Shown: positions 28,710 through 37,225 of the stretch, one piece after another
How the letters are laid out: each line of letters starts with the position of its first letter
How positions within the stretch are numbered: the first letter of the stretch is position 1
Origin: Chitinophaga ginsengisoli
GTDB taxonomy: Bacteria > Bacteroidota > Bacteroidia > Chitinophagales > Chitinophagaceae
Assembly: GCF_003014595.1 (NCBI RefSeq)
Contig: NZ_PYGK01000001.1
Span: 926,820 to 990,819 of the forward strand
DNA: 64,000 nt
Reading direction: 5' to 3'
Position numbers and translations under genes: made by a program
The notes under the pieces: generated by a model
The model's database searches: none
The model's input: the letters and a program-made list of their open reading frames with translations, nothing else
Told to the model about the DNA's origin: nothing

Positions 28710-29936
28710 TCAGATTTTTGGATGACAAATGTAGAATTTTTTTACGGGTATAGCCAGCGTATGACTAACCAGTGCATTGTCAATGGAGGAAATGTCTTTT
28801 ACAGTTCCGTCCTTAAAGAGAATGTTAATCTTCTCATTATTCACATTGTAGGCACTGAGACAGGCTGTGCCCGTAAAAACGAAATAGTCCAGGTCCTTAC
28901 CGCTAATGCCATACTGTTGCTGTATCTTTTGCCTGAGGAGATGAATACTTTCCGCATCAAAGGCTTCATGGTTAAGGATACATTTAAATAAATTCCTGTT
29001 GATGAGCCAGTTGCAAAGCAGCGATAATATCTTATCCGGATGCTGTGCCCATACCTTGATAGCCCCAAGGATATCGTAATCGTCCAGCAGGCAGAATTGC
29101 TGAAGGCAAGCCGGTTCCTGTTCAAAGTTGGCAGCCGTGATAGTATGGTAGAGGAAATACTGCAATGCGGGCGAGGCGAACAGGGATACGCCCCGTGAAG
29201 CCAGTTCCTTGGCCCTGCGCAGTATTTTAACCAGCATATTCTCCGCACTCAGCACCGTTTTGTGCAGGTATACCTGCCAGTACATCAGGCGGCGCGCTAC
29301 TATAAACTTTTCTATCGAATAGATCCCTTTCTCTTCCACCATGAGCTCATCACGGTGTACAGTGAGCATTTTTATTATTCTGTCGTATCCTATTACTCCT
29401 TCAGAAACGCCTGTATAGAAGCTGTCCCGGTTCAGATAATCCATCCTGTCTACGTCTAACTGGCTGGAAACCAGCTGGTGCAGAAAGGTTTTGTGATAAC
29501 GGCCGTTAAAGATCTCTATCGTCAGCGTCAGCGCCCCATTCATTTCCCTGTTCAGCTCCTCCATCAGCCACTGGCTGATCTTCTCGTGGGATACCCCCTC
29601 AATAATGCCATTCTCCAGGGCATGAGAATAAGGTCCATGACCTATATCATGCAAAAGTATGGCCATCTTTGTAGCGACCTCTTCCTCCTCGGTGATCTGT
29701 ACCCCTTTTGCCTTGAGTTCCATAAGGGCAAAACACATCAGATGATAGGCCCCCATGCTGTGATGAAAACGGGTATGCATCGCGCCAGGATATACCAGGT
29801 GTGCAAGCGCCATCTGGTGGATCCTGCGCAAACGCTGATAATAAGGATGGGAAATTAATGTAAAGATCAACGGATGGTCAATCGTAATGAAGCCATACAC
29901 CGGATCGTTCACAATTTTTCGCTTGCGTTCTGCCAT
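28710..29936 (-). CDS. HD-domain phosphohydrolase (dGTPase/SAMHD1-like)
   Basis: 408 residues. The HD metal site is H60-region TRFHHSMG, then H96-D97 in LLHDIGHGPYSH, with a later aspartate in QLDVDRMDYLNRDS. This pattern matches the SAMHD1/dNTP-triphosphohydrolase-like HD branch. The substrate is not established for this subfamily. The frame MAERKRKIVNDPVYGFI is the usual start. It lies about 100 bases upstream of lpxD on the same strand and may share a transcript with the lipid A genes. Confidence 0.88.
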   Translation of the reverse strand: MAERKRKIVNDPVYGFITIDHPLIFTLISHPYYQRLRRIHQMALAHLVYPGAMHTRFHHSMGAYHLMCFALMELKAKGVQITEEEEVATKMAILLHDIGHGPYSHALENGIIEGVSHEKISQWLMEELNREMNGALTLTIEIFNGRYHKTFLHQLVSSQLDVDRMDYLNRDSFYTGVSEGVIGYDRIIKMLTVHRDELMVEEKGIYSIEKFIVARRLMYWQVYLHKTVLSAENMLVKILRRAKELASRGVSLFASPALQYFLYHTITAANFEQEPACLQQFCLLDDYDILGAIKVWAQHPDKILSLLCNWLINRNLFKCILNHEAFDAESIHLLRQKIQQQYGISGKDLDYFVFTGTACLSAYNVNNEKINILFKDGTVKDISSIDNALVSHTLAIPVKKFYICHPKI

Positions 29937-30230
29937 TTACCGTTCTCCTTTAGCTAGACAAAGCTACGTTAAGGAATTATTATCTGTAACTTTTTCTAAT
30001 GTATAGACGCGGGAGGAAAGGAATCCCCCTATCTTCCACGCTATTTTCCCTATTTTTATGATCGAAATTATTAATATTTAATCACTGATGGTAGAACATA
30101 TTGTTTTTTAACAATTTATTGTGCCCGGATGAGCTGCCAGGAACGGTTTTTGACAACATGAATACGTAACTTGAGTAGGATAGTTGTCACTGCCAACTAA
30201 AATTTGCTTTATCATAAACACCTTACTTGA

Positions 30231-31784
30231 ATGAGTCAAATAAATATACTTTGGGTAGATGATGAAATAGAATCACTGAAATCACAGATCATGTTCCTGG
30301 AAACCAAGGGATATAAAGTGTCGGCCCTCACCAACGGGTATGACGCCCTCGAATTCCTGCGTGAACAGGTGGTGGATGTGGTGTTGCTGGACGAATCTAT
30401 GCCGGGTATAACTGGTCTGGAAACCCTGGGAAAGATCAAAGAGATCGATCAGCAGATCCCTGTGGTGATGATCACTAAAAATGAAGCAGAGAACGTGATG
30501 GACGATGCTATCGGTTCCCAGATCACCGACTACCTTATTAAACCGGTGAACCCGAACCAGGTGCTCCTTTCCCTGAAAAAGATCATTGATAATAAACGCC
30601 TGGTGGCTGAAAAGACCACCATCGCCTACCAACAGGAATTCCGTACGTTGTTTATGGCGCTGAACTCCAACCCGGACTATAACGAGTGGATGGACATCTA
30701 CAAGAAGCTGGTGTACTGGGAAATGGAAATGGGTAAAACCAACAGCCCAGAGCTGCTGGAGGTGCTCAATTCCCAGAAGGCGGAAGCCAATACAGAGTTC
30801 GCCAAATTCATCAGCCGGAACTATGCCAGCTGGGTAAGCCCGAAATCAAAAGAAGCGCCGGTAATGTCCCATACCCTGTTCCGGGATAAGATCGTGCCGG
30901 CCCTGGACAATGACGTACCTAATTTCATTATTATAATAGATAACCTCCGCTGGGACCAGTGGAAGGCGATACTGCCCATTTTCCTGGAATCTTACCGCCT
31001 GGTGCAGGAAGATACCTTTTACAGCATCCTGCCTACCTCTACCCAATACAGCCGCAACGCTATTTTTTCCGGTCTGCTGCCAATAGATATTGAACAGCGT
31101 TTCCCGGAAGAATGGAAAAATGATGATGAGGAAGGAGGGAAGAACCTGCATGAGGAAACTTTCTTTGCCGATCAGCTCCGCCGCCTGAAGATGGACCCCC
31201 GGTTCTCTTATACCAAGGTGACCACCCACAACGACGGGCAACACCTGGTCAACAATGTGCATAACCTGATGTCATACCCGATCAATGTGATCGTGTATAA
31301 CTTTGTAGATATGCTCAGCCATGCCCGTACGGAAATGGAAGTGCTGAAGGAACTGGCAGCCGATGAGATGTCTTACCGCTCTATTACCGCCAGCTGGTTT
31401 GAACACTCGCCTTTACATCAGGCGCTACGTAAGCTGGCCGACAAAAAGATCAACCTGGTCATAGCGACTGACCACGGTAACGTAAGAGTGAAAACACCGG
31501 TGAAGGTGATAGGGGATAAACAGACCACTACCAACCTCCGTTACAAGCATGGCCGTAACCTGAACTATGATGCGAAGGAAGTATTGGCTTTCCGCGATCC
31601 AAAAGAAGCAGGTCTGCCGAGGCCGAATGTGAACTCATCTTACATCTTCGCTAAAGAGGATGGCTACCTCTGCTATCCGAATAACTATAACTACTTTGTC
31701 AATTTCTACCGGAATACTTTCCAGCACGGCGGTATTTCACTGGAAGAAGTGATTGTGCCTGTAGCAAGGCTGGTGAGTAAATAG
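30231..31784 (+). CDS. porX: PorX-like response regulator with PglZ domain
   Basis: 517 residues. The receiver domain (1-125) has the phospho-acceptor D54 in VVLLDESMPG and the conserved K in LIKPVNP. The rest is a PglZ/alkaline-phosphatase-superfamily domain with metal-site blocks IIIDNLRWDQW, TSTQYSRNAIFSG and ATDHGNVRV. This architecture is PorX, a regulator of the type IX secretion system in Bacteroidota, with reported phosphodiesterase activity in the PglZ part. The partner kinase PorY is not adjacent. A roughly 290-base AT-rich leader precedes the gene. Confidence 0.95.
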   Translation: MSQINILWVDDEIESLKSQIMFLETKGYKVSALTNGYDALEFLREQVVDVVLLDESMPGITGLETLGKIKEIDQQIPVVMITKNEAENVMDDAIGSQITDYLIKPVNPNQVLLSLKKIIDNKRLVAEKTTIAYQQEFRTLFMALNSNPDYNEWMDIYKKLVYWEMEMGKTNSPELLEVLNSQKAEANTEFAKFISRNYASWVSPKSKEAPVMSHTLFRDKIVPALDNDVPNFIIIIDNLRWDQWKAILPIFLESYRLVQEDTFYSILPTSTQYSRNAIFSGLLPIDIEQRFPEEWKNDDEEGGKNLHEETFFADQLRRLKMDPRFSYTKVTTHNDGQHLVNNVHNLMSYPINVIVYNFVDMLSHARTEMEVLKELAADEMSYRSITASWFEHSPLHQALRKLADKKINLVIATDHGNVRVKTPVKVIGDKQTTTNLRYKHGRNLNYDAKEVLAFRDPKEAGLPRPNVNSSYIFAKEDGYLCYPNNYNYFVNFYRNTFQHGGISLEEVIVPVARLVSK

Positions 31785-31803
31785 GGACTCCGGGCTTTTT
31801 CCT

Positions 31804-31811
31804 TATTTTTG
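31804..31811 (+). promoter_or_regulatory. Possible -7 element immediately before the 117-residue protein gene
   Basis: TATTTTTG matches TAnnTTTG but ends only 4 bases before the ATG at 31816, so a transcript from it would be leaderless or nearly so. The region is T-rich and the match may be chance. Confidence 0.2.
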
Positions 31812-31815
31812 TTGA

Positions 31816-32169
31816 ATGAACTTTAAAGTCACACCCAATAACCTGACCCGCCTCGAAAAGATTTTTGGAGAGGCCAAATATGAGTTGCGTTTCGAAAAGG
31901 GAACGTTCAACTCCGGCTATTGTGTACTTGAACACAAGAAGGTGGTTGTTATCAATAAATTCCTGAACCTGGAAGGACGTATCAATACTTTGTTGGATAT
32001 CCTTTCCACGATGGCACTGGATGAAACCCTGCTGACTCCCGAGTCGCTGAAACTGTACAGGCAGATAGTCGACAACAGGAACGCGGCAAATGCAGCAGAT
32101 GCAGCAGCGACCGATAACACAGATGATACATCAATACCACCTTCACCAGAACAACCTTCAGAGAATTGA
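31816..32169 (+). CDS. Conserved small hypothetical protein
   Basis: 117 residues. The first 85 form a compact, charged region (LTRLEKIFGEAKYELRFEKG, then VLEHKKVVVINKFLNLEGRI). The last 30 are low-complexity alanine/aspartate/proline-rich sequence (AANAADAAATDN). No signal peptide is visible and I recognise no named domain. It sits 31 bases after porX and its stop overlaps the TTG start of the next hydrolase (TTGA at 32166-32169), so it is very probably a real, co-translated gene. Confidence 0.75.
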   Translation: MNFKVTPNNLTRLEKIFGEAKYELRFEKGTFNSGYCVLEHKKVVVINKFLNLEGRINTLLDILSTMALDETLLTPESLKLYRQIVDNRNAANAADAAATDNTDDTSIPPSPEQPSEN

Positions 32170-32930
32170 AAGTCACCTTTTTAGGAACCGGTACTTCGCA
32201 GGGCGTACCCGTAATAGCTTGTGGTTGCCAGGTCTGTACCTCCTCCAATCCAAGAGATAAGCGCCTGCGCAGCAGTATCCTGATATCAGATACGCCTGCC
32301 GGTAATATTGTTATCGACACGACACCCGACTTCCGTTACCAGATGCTCAGGGTAGGCTTAAAACACCTCGAGGCTGTGCTGATCACCCATTCCCATAAAG
32401 ATCATATTGCAGGCATGGACGATATCCGTGCCTTTAATTATTTCCAGCAGCGGGCTATCGATATCTATGCTACGGAATTTACCCAGCAGATCATCCGTAA
32501 TGAATTCTCCTATGCCTTCGCCGAACAGAAATATCCGGGTATCCCGGAGCTGAACCTGCGTACCATTGGTACGGCGCCTTTTAATGTGAATGGCCTTGAT
32601 ATCATTCCCATTAATGTGATGCATCACCGTATGCCGGTGCTGGGATTCCGCTTCAACGACTTTACTTACATCACAGACGCCAATTTTATAGCCGAAGAGG
32701 AAAAGCAAAAGATCAGAGGTTCTAAAGTACTTGTACTCAATACACTGAGGAAAGAGAAACATATTTCCCATTTTACGCTGGATGAAGCGATTGCCATTGG
32801 TCGTGAACTGGAGATCCCGCAGGTCTATTTTACCCATATCAGTCACCAGCTGGGTTTACATGAAGAGGTCTCTGCAGAATTGCCTGTAGGCATGGCCCTG
32901 GCCTATGATGGCCTGGAGGTGGTACTGTAA
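32166..32930 (+). CDS. PhnP-like MBL-fold phosphodiesterase
   Basis: 254 residues. It begins KVTFLGTGTSQGVPVIACGCQ, the pattern of the PhnP/RNase Z-like branch with its extra cysteine cluster (CGCQVC). The metal motif is H75, H77, D79 and H80 in THSHKDH, with further ligands in VMHHRMP and FTHISHQ. Family members hydrolyse cyclic phosphodiesters. The start is a TTG overlapping the previous stop; no in-frame ATG precedes the conserved beginning. C-P lyase genes are absent, so a phosphonate role is not implied. Confidence 0.88.
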   Translation: MKVTFLGTGTSQGVPVIACGCQVCTSSNPRDKRLRSSILISDTPAGNIVIDTTPDFRYQMLRVGLKHLEAVLITHSHKDHIAGMDDIRAFNYFQQRAIDIYATEFTQQIIRNEFSYAFAEQKYPGIPELNLRTIGTAPFNVNGLDIIPINVMHHRMPVLGFRFNDFTYITDANFIAEEEKQKIRGSKVLVLNTLRKEKHISHFTLDEAIAIGRELEIPQVYFTHISHQLGLHEEVSAELPVGMALAYDGLEVVL

Positions 32931-33039
32931 CTTGTTCTACTATTTACTGTATGCCTGTGTATTTGTGTCTGAGATTAACTTCGCATTAACTTTATTCTTT
33001 AGTTTTTGCAATAACTTGCCCGGCTTTAAATGTTAACCC

Positions 33040-33801
33040 ATGAAGCAGGCGTTATGGAAAGCTTACAACAGCTTTTCGCGAAAGGAAAGACAAGGTATTT
33101 TATTCCTTTTGATACTGACAGGTAGCTGTGTGGCTATGCCCTCCTTATGGGAGCGTTGCGTACTGCTCCCCGCTGAAGTGTCTGCAACCGACAGTGTGTT
33201 ATCTGCAGAAGTAGCGGCATTCCATAATGCACTATTGAACGGCACGAAGGTTTTCCCGGTGGATGCCCGTAGCCGTACTAACTTCCGCCGGCGCGATACG
33301 CAGCATACCTGGCGTGAAAGGAATAATACCTGGCAGGCGCCCGGAGTACGACAGGAAGGCGACCGCAGGAAAGCATATCAGAAGAGTATACCTGTGCTGG
33401 ACATTAATACGGCAGATTCCGCACTATGGGAATCCTTGCCGGGTATAGGACCTGTGCTGGCTGCCCGCATTGTAAAGTTCCGGGAGAAGCTGGGAGGCTT
33501 CTACTCTATCAGCCAGGTAGGAGAAACCTACGGATTGGCAGACAGTACATTTAATAAAATTCAAGCTTCCCTGCGATTGCATAAGGTTTCACTAAAAAAA
33601 ATAGACCTCAACCAGATGGATGAAAAATCTTTGGCACAACATCCATACATACGATACAAACTGGCGCGGTTAATAGTACTGTATCGCAATAACCACGGGC
33701 CTTTCAGGCAGGTGGAAGACCTTCTTGGCATACCATTGGTAGATGATAGTATTTATCGTAAAATTGAACATTACATCAAAACAGAAAATTCCCCATTATG
33801 A
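33040..33801 (+). CDS. Helix-hairpin-helix (ComEA-like) protein
   Basis: 253 residues. An N-terminal hydrophobic segment (about 20-37, FLLILTGSCVAMPSLW) probably anchors it in the membrane. It is followed by a basic linker and two to three helix-hairpin-helix units: LDINTADSALWESLPGIGPV, the DLNQMDEKSLAQHPYIRYKL unit, and VEDLLGIPLVD. ComEA-like proteins bind DNA non-specifically at the envelope during uptake, but many Bacteroidota versions lack competence partners. Its stop overlaps the acyl-CoA dehydrogenase ATG (33798-33801). Confidence 0.85.
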   Translation: MKQALWKAYNSFSRKERQGILFLLILTGSCVAMPSLWERCVLLPAEVSATDSVLSAEVAAFHNALLNGTKVFPVDARSRTNFRRRDTQHTWRERNNTWQAPGVRQEGDRRKAYQKSIPVLDINTADSALWESLPGIGPVLAARIVKFREKLGGFYSISQVGETYGLADSTFNKIQASLRLHKVSLKKIDLNQMDEKSLAQHPYIRYKLARLIVLYRNNHGPFRQVEDLLGIPLVDDSIYRKIEHYIKTENSPL

Positions 33802-34937
33802 ACTTTGAGCCTACAGAAACGCAACGACAGATTACACAAGTGATACGCGACTTTGGAAAAATTCACATGCAACCTTATGTACTGGAATGGGATGAAAATC
33901 AAACCTTTCCGGCGCAGCTGTTTAAACAACTGGGCGAACTGGGGCTAATGGGAGTACTTGTGCCTGAACAATATGGCGGCAGCGGACTGGGATACCTGGA
34001 ATATGTGACCGTCATCAGCGAGATCGCTAAGATCTGTGGCGCCATCGGATTGAGCGTGGCCGCCCATAATTCCCTGTGTACCGGCCATATCCTGCAATTC
34101 GGATCAGAAGAACAGAAACAACGTTATCTCCCCAAACTGGCCAGTGCAGAATGGATAGGTGCCTGGGGCCTGACGGAACCCAATACCGGATCAGATGCCA
34201 TGAACATGAAATGTGTGGCCCATAAAGATGGTGACGAGTGGGTCATCAATGGCACCAAATGCTGGATCACTCATGGTAAAAGCGGAGATGTGGCCGTGGT
34301 AATAGCCCGTACCGGTAATGTACGCGACAGCCACGGTATGACTGCCTTTGTGGTGGAACGTGGCACCCCTGGTTTCAGCGGTGGGAAAAAGGAAAATAAA
34401 CTGGGCATGCGTGCTTCAGAAACAGCTGAAATGATCTTTGATAATTGCCGCATACCAGCAGCCAACATGCTGGGAAATGAAGGCGATGGTTTTATACAGT
34501 CAATGAAAGTACTGGACGGAGGACGTATCTCTATTGCCGCGCTGTCCCTGGGTATTGCCAAAGGCGCCTATGAAGCAGCGTTGAAGTATGCACAGGAACG
34601 TCATCAGTTTGATAAACCAATCGCCAGTTTTCAGGGCATTTCCTTCAAGCTGGCCGATATGGCTACAGAGATCATGGCAGCAGAACTGCTGACCATGCAG
34701 GCCGCTGATACTAAAACAAGAGGGGGCGTGGTGACACAACAGGCGGCAATGGCCAAATACTACGCTTCTGAAGTAGCCGTGAAGACCGCCAATGAAGCCG
34801 TACAGATCTTTGGCGGATATGGCTATACGAAAGATTTTCCTGTAGAGAAATTTTATCGTGATGCTAAGCTGTGTACAATAGGAGAGGGTACTTCCGAAAT
34901 ACAGAAGCTGGTCATTGCACGCGAGGCGCTGAAATAA
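33798..34937 (+). CDS. Acyl-CoA dehydrogenase
   Basis: 379 residues, the normal size. The FAD/substrate blocks WGLTEPNTGSDA, NGTKCWITHG and the GGRISIAALSLGIAKGA stretch are present. Near the C terminus the catalytic base is probably E363 in GEGTSEIQ. It resembles short-chain (butyryl/isovaleryl-type) dehydrogenases that oxidise acyl-CoA esters and hand electrons to ETF; chain length cannot be fixed. It is translationally coupled to the preceding helix-hairpin-helix gene, an unexplained pairing. A terminator follows. Confidence 0.93.
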   Translation: MNFEPTETQRQITQVIRDFGKIHMQPYVLEWDENQTFPAQLFKQLGELGLMGVLVPEQYGGSGLGYLEYVTVISEIAKICGAIGLSVAAHNSLCTGHILQFGSEEQKQRYLPKLASAEWIGAWGLTEPNTGSDAMNMKCVAHKDGDEWVINGTKCWITHGKSGDVAVVIARTGNVRDSHGMTAFVVERGTPGFSGGKKENKLGMRASETAEMIFDNCRIPAANMLGNEGDGFIQSMKVLDGGRISIAALSLGIAKGAYEAALKYAQERHQFDKPIASFQGISFKLADMATEIMAAELLTMQAADTKTRGGVVTQQAAMAKYYASEVAVKTANEAVQIFGGYGYTKDFPVEKFYRDAKLCTIGEGTSEIQKLVIAREALK

Positions 34938-34992
34938 GCGATCACGACGTATCGTCATCACAAGATATTTCGTTGTTTATTACATAGTGTTA

Positions 34993-35021
34993 GTCCGTGA
35001 GCATTCACTCACGGGCTTTCT
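34993..35021 (+). terminator. Terminator after the acyl-CoA dehydrogenase gene
   Basis: Stem TCCGTGAG (34994-35001) pairing with CTCACGGG (35008-35015; a G-T pair at one end), a 6-base loop, then CTTTCTGTTT. Confidence 0.65.
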
Positions 35022-35204
35022 GTTTGTTATATACTTATATCAATAAGCCTATCAATTTTTACTATCTGCCGTTTCGCCCGAACGCCCCTACCTTTGGCTC
35101 CAGTTGTATAAAAGAGGCGTTTCTTATGAATTTCAAAGAGGTTAATTGAGTACCATAGTTGTAAGTGTCCTTTTATTATCTTCAACCCATTAAATAACTA
35201 TGTC

Positions 35205-36830
35205 ATGAGCTTTGAAGAACAATTACACCACCTATTCCCCACAGCAGATGCTATCCCGGCTGAATACCAGTTGCCGGCAGAAGTACATCAGCGGGAATAT
35301 CTGTCAGGTGGAGAAATGAAACCATGGAATGGCGATGTGCATACAGTATTATCTCCAATCTGTATACAGACACCGAAAGGGCTGGAGAGAAAGGTGATCG
35401 GTTCTTATCCTTTATGCGGAGAAGCAGAAGCAATGGCTGCTCTGGACGCAGCAGTACTGGCATATAATGATGGCCGTGGCGAATGGCCGACAATGACAGT
35501 ATCTGAACGTATTGCCTGTATGGAGAAGTTTACCGGCAAAATGATCGAGAAGAAATCAGAGATTGTAAAACTGATCATGTGGGAGATCGGTAAATCATAC
35601 ACAGATTCCATCAAGGAATTCGACCGTACCGTAGAATATATCAATACCACCATTGATGCGTTAAAAGACCTGGACCGTAACTCCAGCCGTTTCGAGATCC
35701 AGCAGGGCATTATCGGTCAGATCAGGCGTTCTCCATTAGGTGTGGTACTCTGTATGGGACCATTCAACTATCCGCTGAATGAAACCTTCACCACATTGAT
35801 CCCTGCGCTGATTATGGGGAATACAATGTTGTTCAAACCTCCGAAACATGGCACTTTATTACACTACCCGCTGCTGGAAGCTTTTGCCAGCTGTTTCCCG
35901 AAAGGAGTGGTAAATACTATCTACGGTCGTGGTAACGTGATCATCGGCCCATTGATGGAATCCGGTAAGATCAATGTACTGACCCTGATAGGCAGCAGCA
36001 AGGTGGCTAACCAGCTGAAGAAGATGCATCCGAAAGTGAACCGCCTGAGGGCCATCCTGGGTCTGGATGCCAAGAATGCCGCTATTATCACAGATAAGGC
36101 TGATCTTGACCTTGCAGTACAGGAAACGGTACTAGGTTCACTATCTTTCAACGGACAGCGTTGTACGGCTTTAAAGATCGTTTTTGTGCATAGTAAGGTG
36201 GCTGATCTGTTCCTACAGAAACTGAGCGCTGCAATCAGCCAGCTGAAGATGGGTATGCCATGGGAAAAGGGCGTGTTCCTGACTCCATTGCCTGAGCCAC
36301 AAAAACCGGCCTATTTAAAAGAGTGTATTGACGACGCCATTGCCAATGGTGCAAAAGTGATCAATGAGAACGGAGGATCTGCTTTCGAATCTTTCGTATA
36401 TCCGGCAGTTTTATATCCAGTGAATAACAAGATGAAGGTATACAGGGAAGAGCAGTTCGGACCACTGGTGCCGGTATTGCCATTCGATGATATTGAAACA
36501 CCTATTGAGTACCTGATAGCATCTGATCACGGTCAGCAGGTAAGCCTGTTCTCTAATGATGCAGACGAACTGGCATCTTTGATAGATCCGCTGGTAAACC
36601 AGGTGAGCCGTGTAAATATCAACTGTCAGTGTCAACGTGGTCCGGATGTATATCCGTTCACTGGTCGTAAGGATTCTGCCGAAGGAACGCTTAGTGTACC
36701 TGATGCATTACGTGCGTTCTCCATCCGTTCAATGGTGGCTACAAAACAAACTGAACAGAACAAAAATCTGTTGAATAAGATTGTAAATGATCAGACTTCG
36801 AACTTTTTGTCAACAAAATATATCTTTTAG
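35205..36830 (+). CDS. gapN: NADP-dependent glyceraldehyde-3-phosphate dehydrogenase (GapN-type ALDH)
   Basis: 541 residues of aldehyde dehydrogenase fold. The catalytic cysteine is C320 in NGQRCTALK, and the cofactor-binding block is TLIGSSKVANQL. The long form with an N-terminal extension (PAEYQLPAEVHQREYLSGG) fits the GapN-like group that oxidises glyceraldehyde-3-phosphate without phosphate, making NADPH. The usual ELGGK block with the general-base glutamate reads LGLDAK here, so substrate and mechanism should be treated with care. The gene stands alone. Confidence 0.82.
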   Translation: MSFEEQLHHLFPTADAIPAEYQLPAEVHQREYLSGGEMKPWNGDVHTVLSPICIQTPKGLERKVIGSYPLCGEAEAMAALDAAVLAYNDGRGEWPTMTVSERIACMEKFTGKMIEKKSEIVKLIMWEIGKSYTDSIKEFDRTVEYINTTIDALKDLDRNSSRFEIQQGIIGQIRRSPLGVVLCMGPFNYPLNETFTTLIPALIMGNTMLFKPPKHGTLLHYPLLEAFASCFPKGVVNTIYGRGNVIIGPLMESGKINVLTLIGSSKVANQLKKMHPKVNRLRAILGLDAKNAAIITDKADLDLAVQETVLGSLSFNGQRCTALKIVFVHSKVADLFLQKLSAAISQLKMGMPWEKGVFLTPLPEPQKPAYLKECIDDAIANGAKVINENGGSAFESFVYPAVLYPVNNKMKVYREEQFGPLVPVLPFDDIETPIEYLIASDHGQQVSLFSNDADELASLIDPLVNQVSRVNINCQCQRGPDVYPFTGRKDSAEGTLSVPDALRAFSIRSMVATKQTEQNKNLLNKIVNDQTSNFLSTKYIF

Positions 36831-37077
36831 TCAAAATTATATTAGCTACTAAAAAGCCCATTACGAGGTTAAACAAGAGTAGTTTAGCTATGTGATAAAA
36901 TATTAATGTATGATTGCCTTTTGTACTTTTTTACAGAAAAATGAGTATTAGTTGATTTGGGTGATGGAATTGTGGATTAAGAACGTTAAATTTGGGTTAA
37001 TTCATCACTCTTTACCATTTATCAACCTTCAACAAAAAAGAAAGACAATCGAAACATTTTTACGCAACCCAAGGAAA

Positions 37078-37106
37078 GCATCCGCTGAATAAGCGGATGT
37101 TTTTTT
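37078..37106 (+). terminator. Intrinsic terminator in the gapN-intron gap
   Basis: Stem CATCCGCT (37079-37086) with AGCGGATG (37092-37099), a 5-base loop, then seven T residues on the + strand. Confidence 0.8.
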
Positions 37107-37183
37107 GAAAAGCGTAGCTGTAACGATCTTCAACTGTTCAATTTGTCCCTGGTATGTTGTTTACGACCGGACACTGTCACAAA

Positions 37184-37222
37184 ATAAAAGGCCGACCTGT
37201 CATCGACAGATCGGCCTTTTAT
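37184..37222. terminator. Bidirectional terminator hairpin abutting the group II intron
   Basis: Arms ATAAAAGGCCGA-C-CTGTC and GACAG-A-TCGGCCTTTTAT form a 17-bp stem with one C-A mismatch and a 3-base loop. The intron's first base lies 4 bases beyond. On the minus strand it is followed by TTTTATTTTG, so before the intron arrived it probably terminated the clpX-side transcript. Confidence 0.85.
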
Positions 37223-37225
37223 CAT

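Larger units (their letters stand above)
36831..37225. other. Non-coding gap after gapN with an orphan -7 box and terminator
   Basis: About 395 bases without a plausible protein gene. It contains TAAATTTG (36987-36994, an exact -7 consensus), a T-tailed hairpin at 37078-37106 and a second hairpin at 37184-37222 abutting the intron. The -7 box and first terminator would bound a transcript of roughly 100 bases, a small-RNA candidate. No -33 element was found at the usual spacing. Confidence 0.35.
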
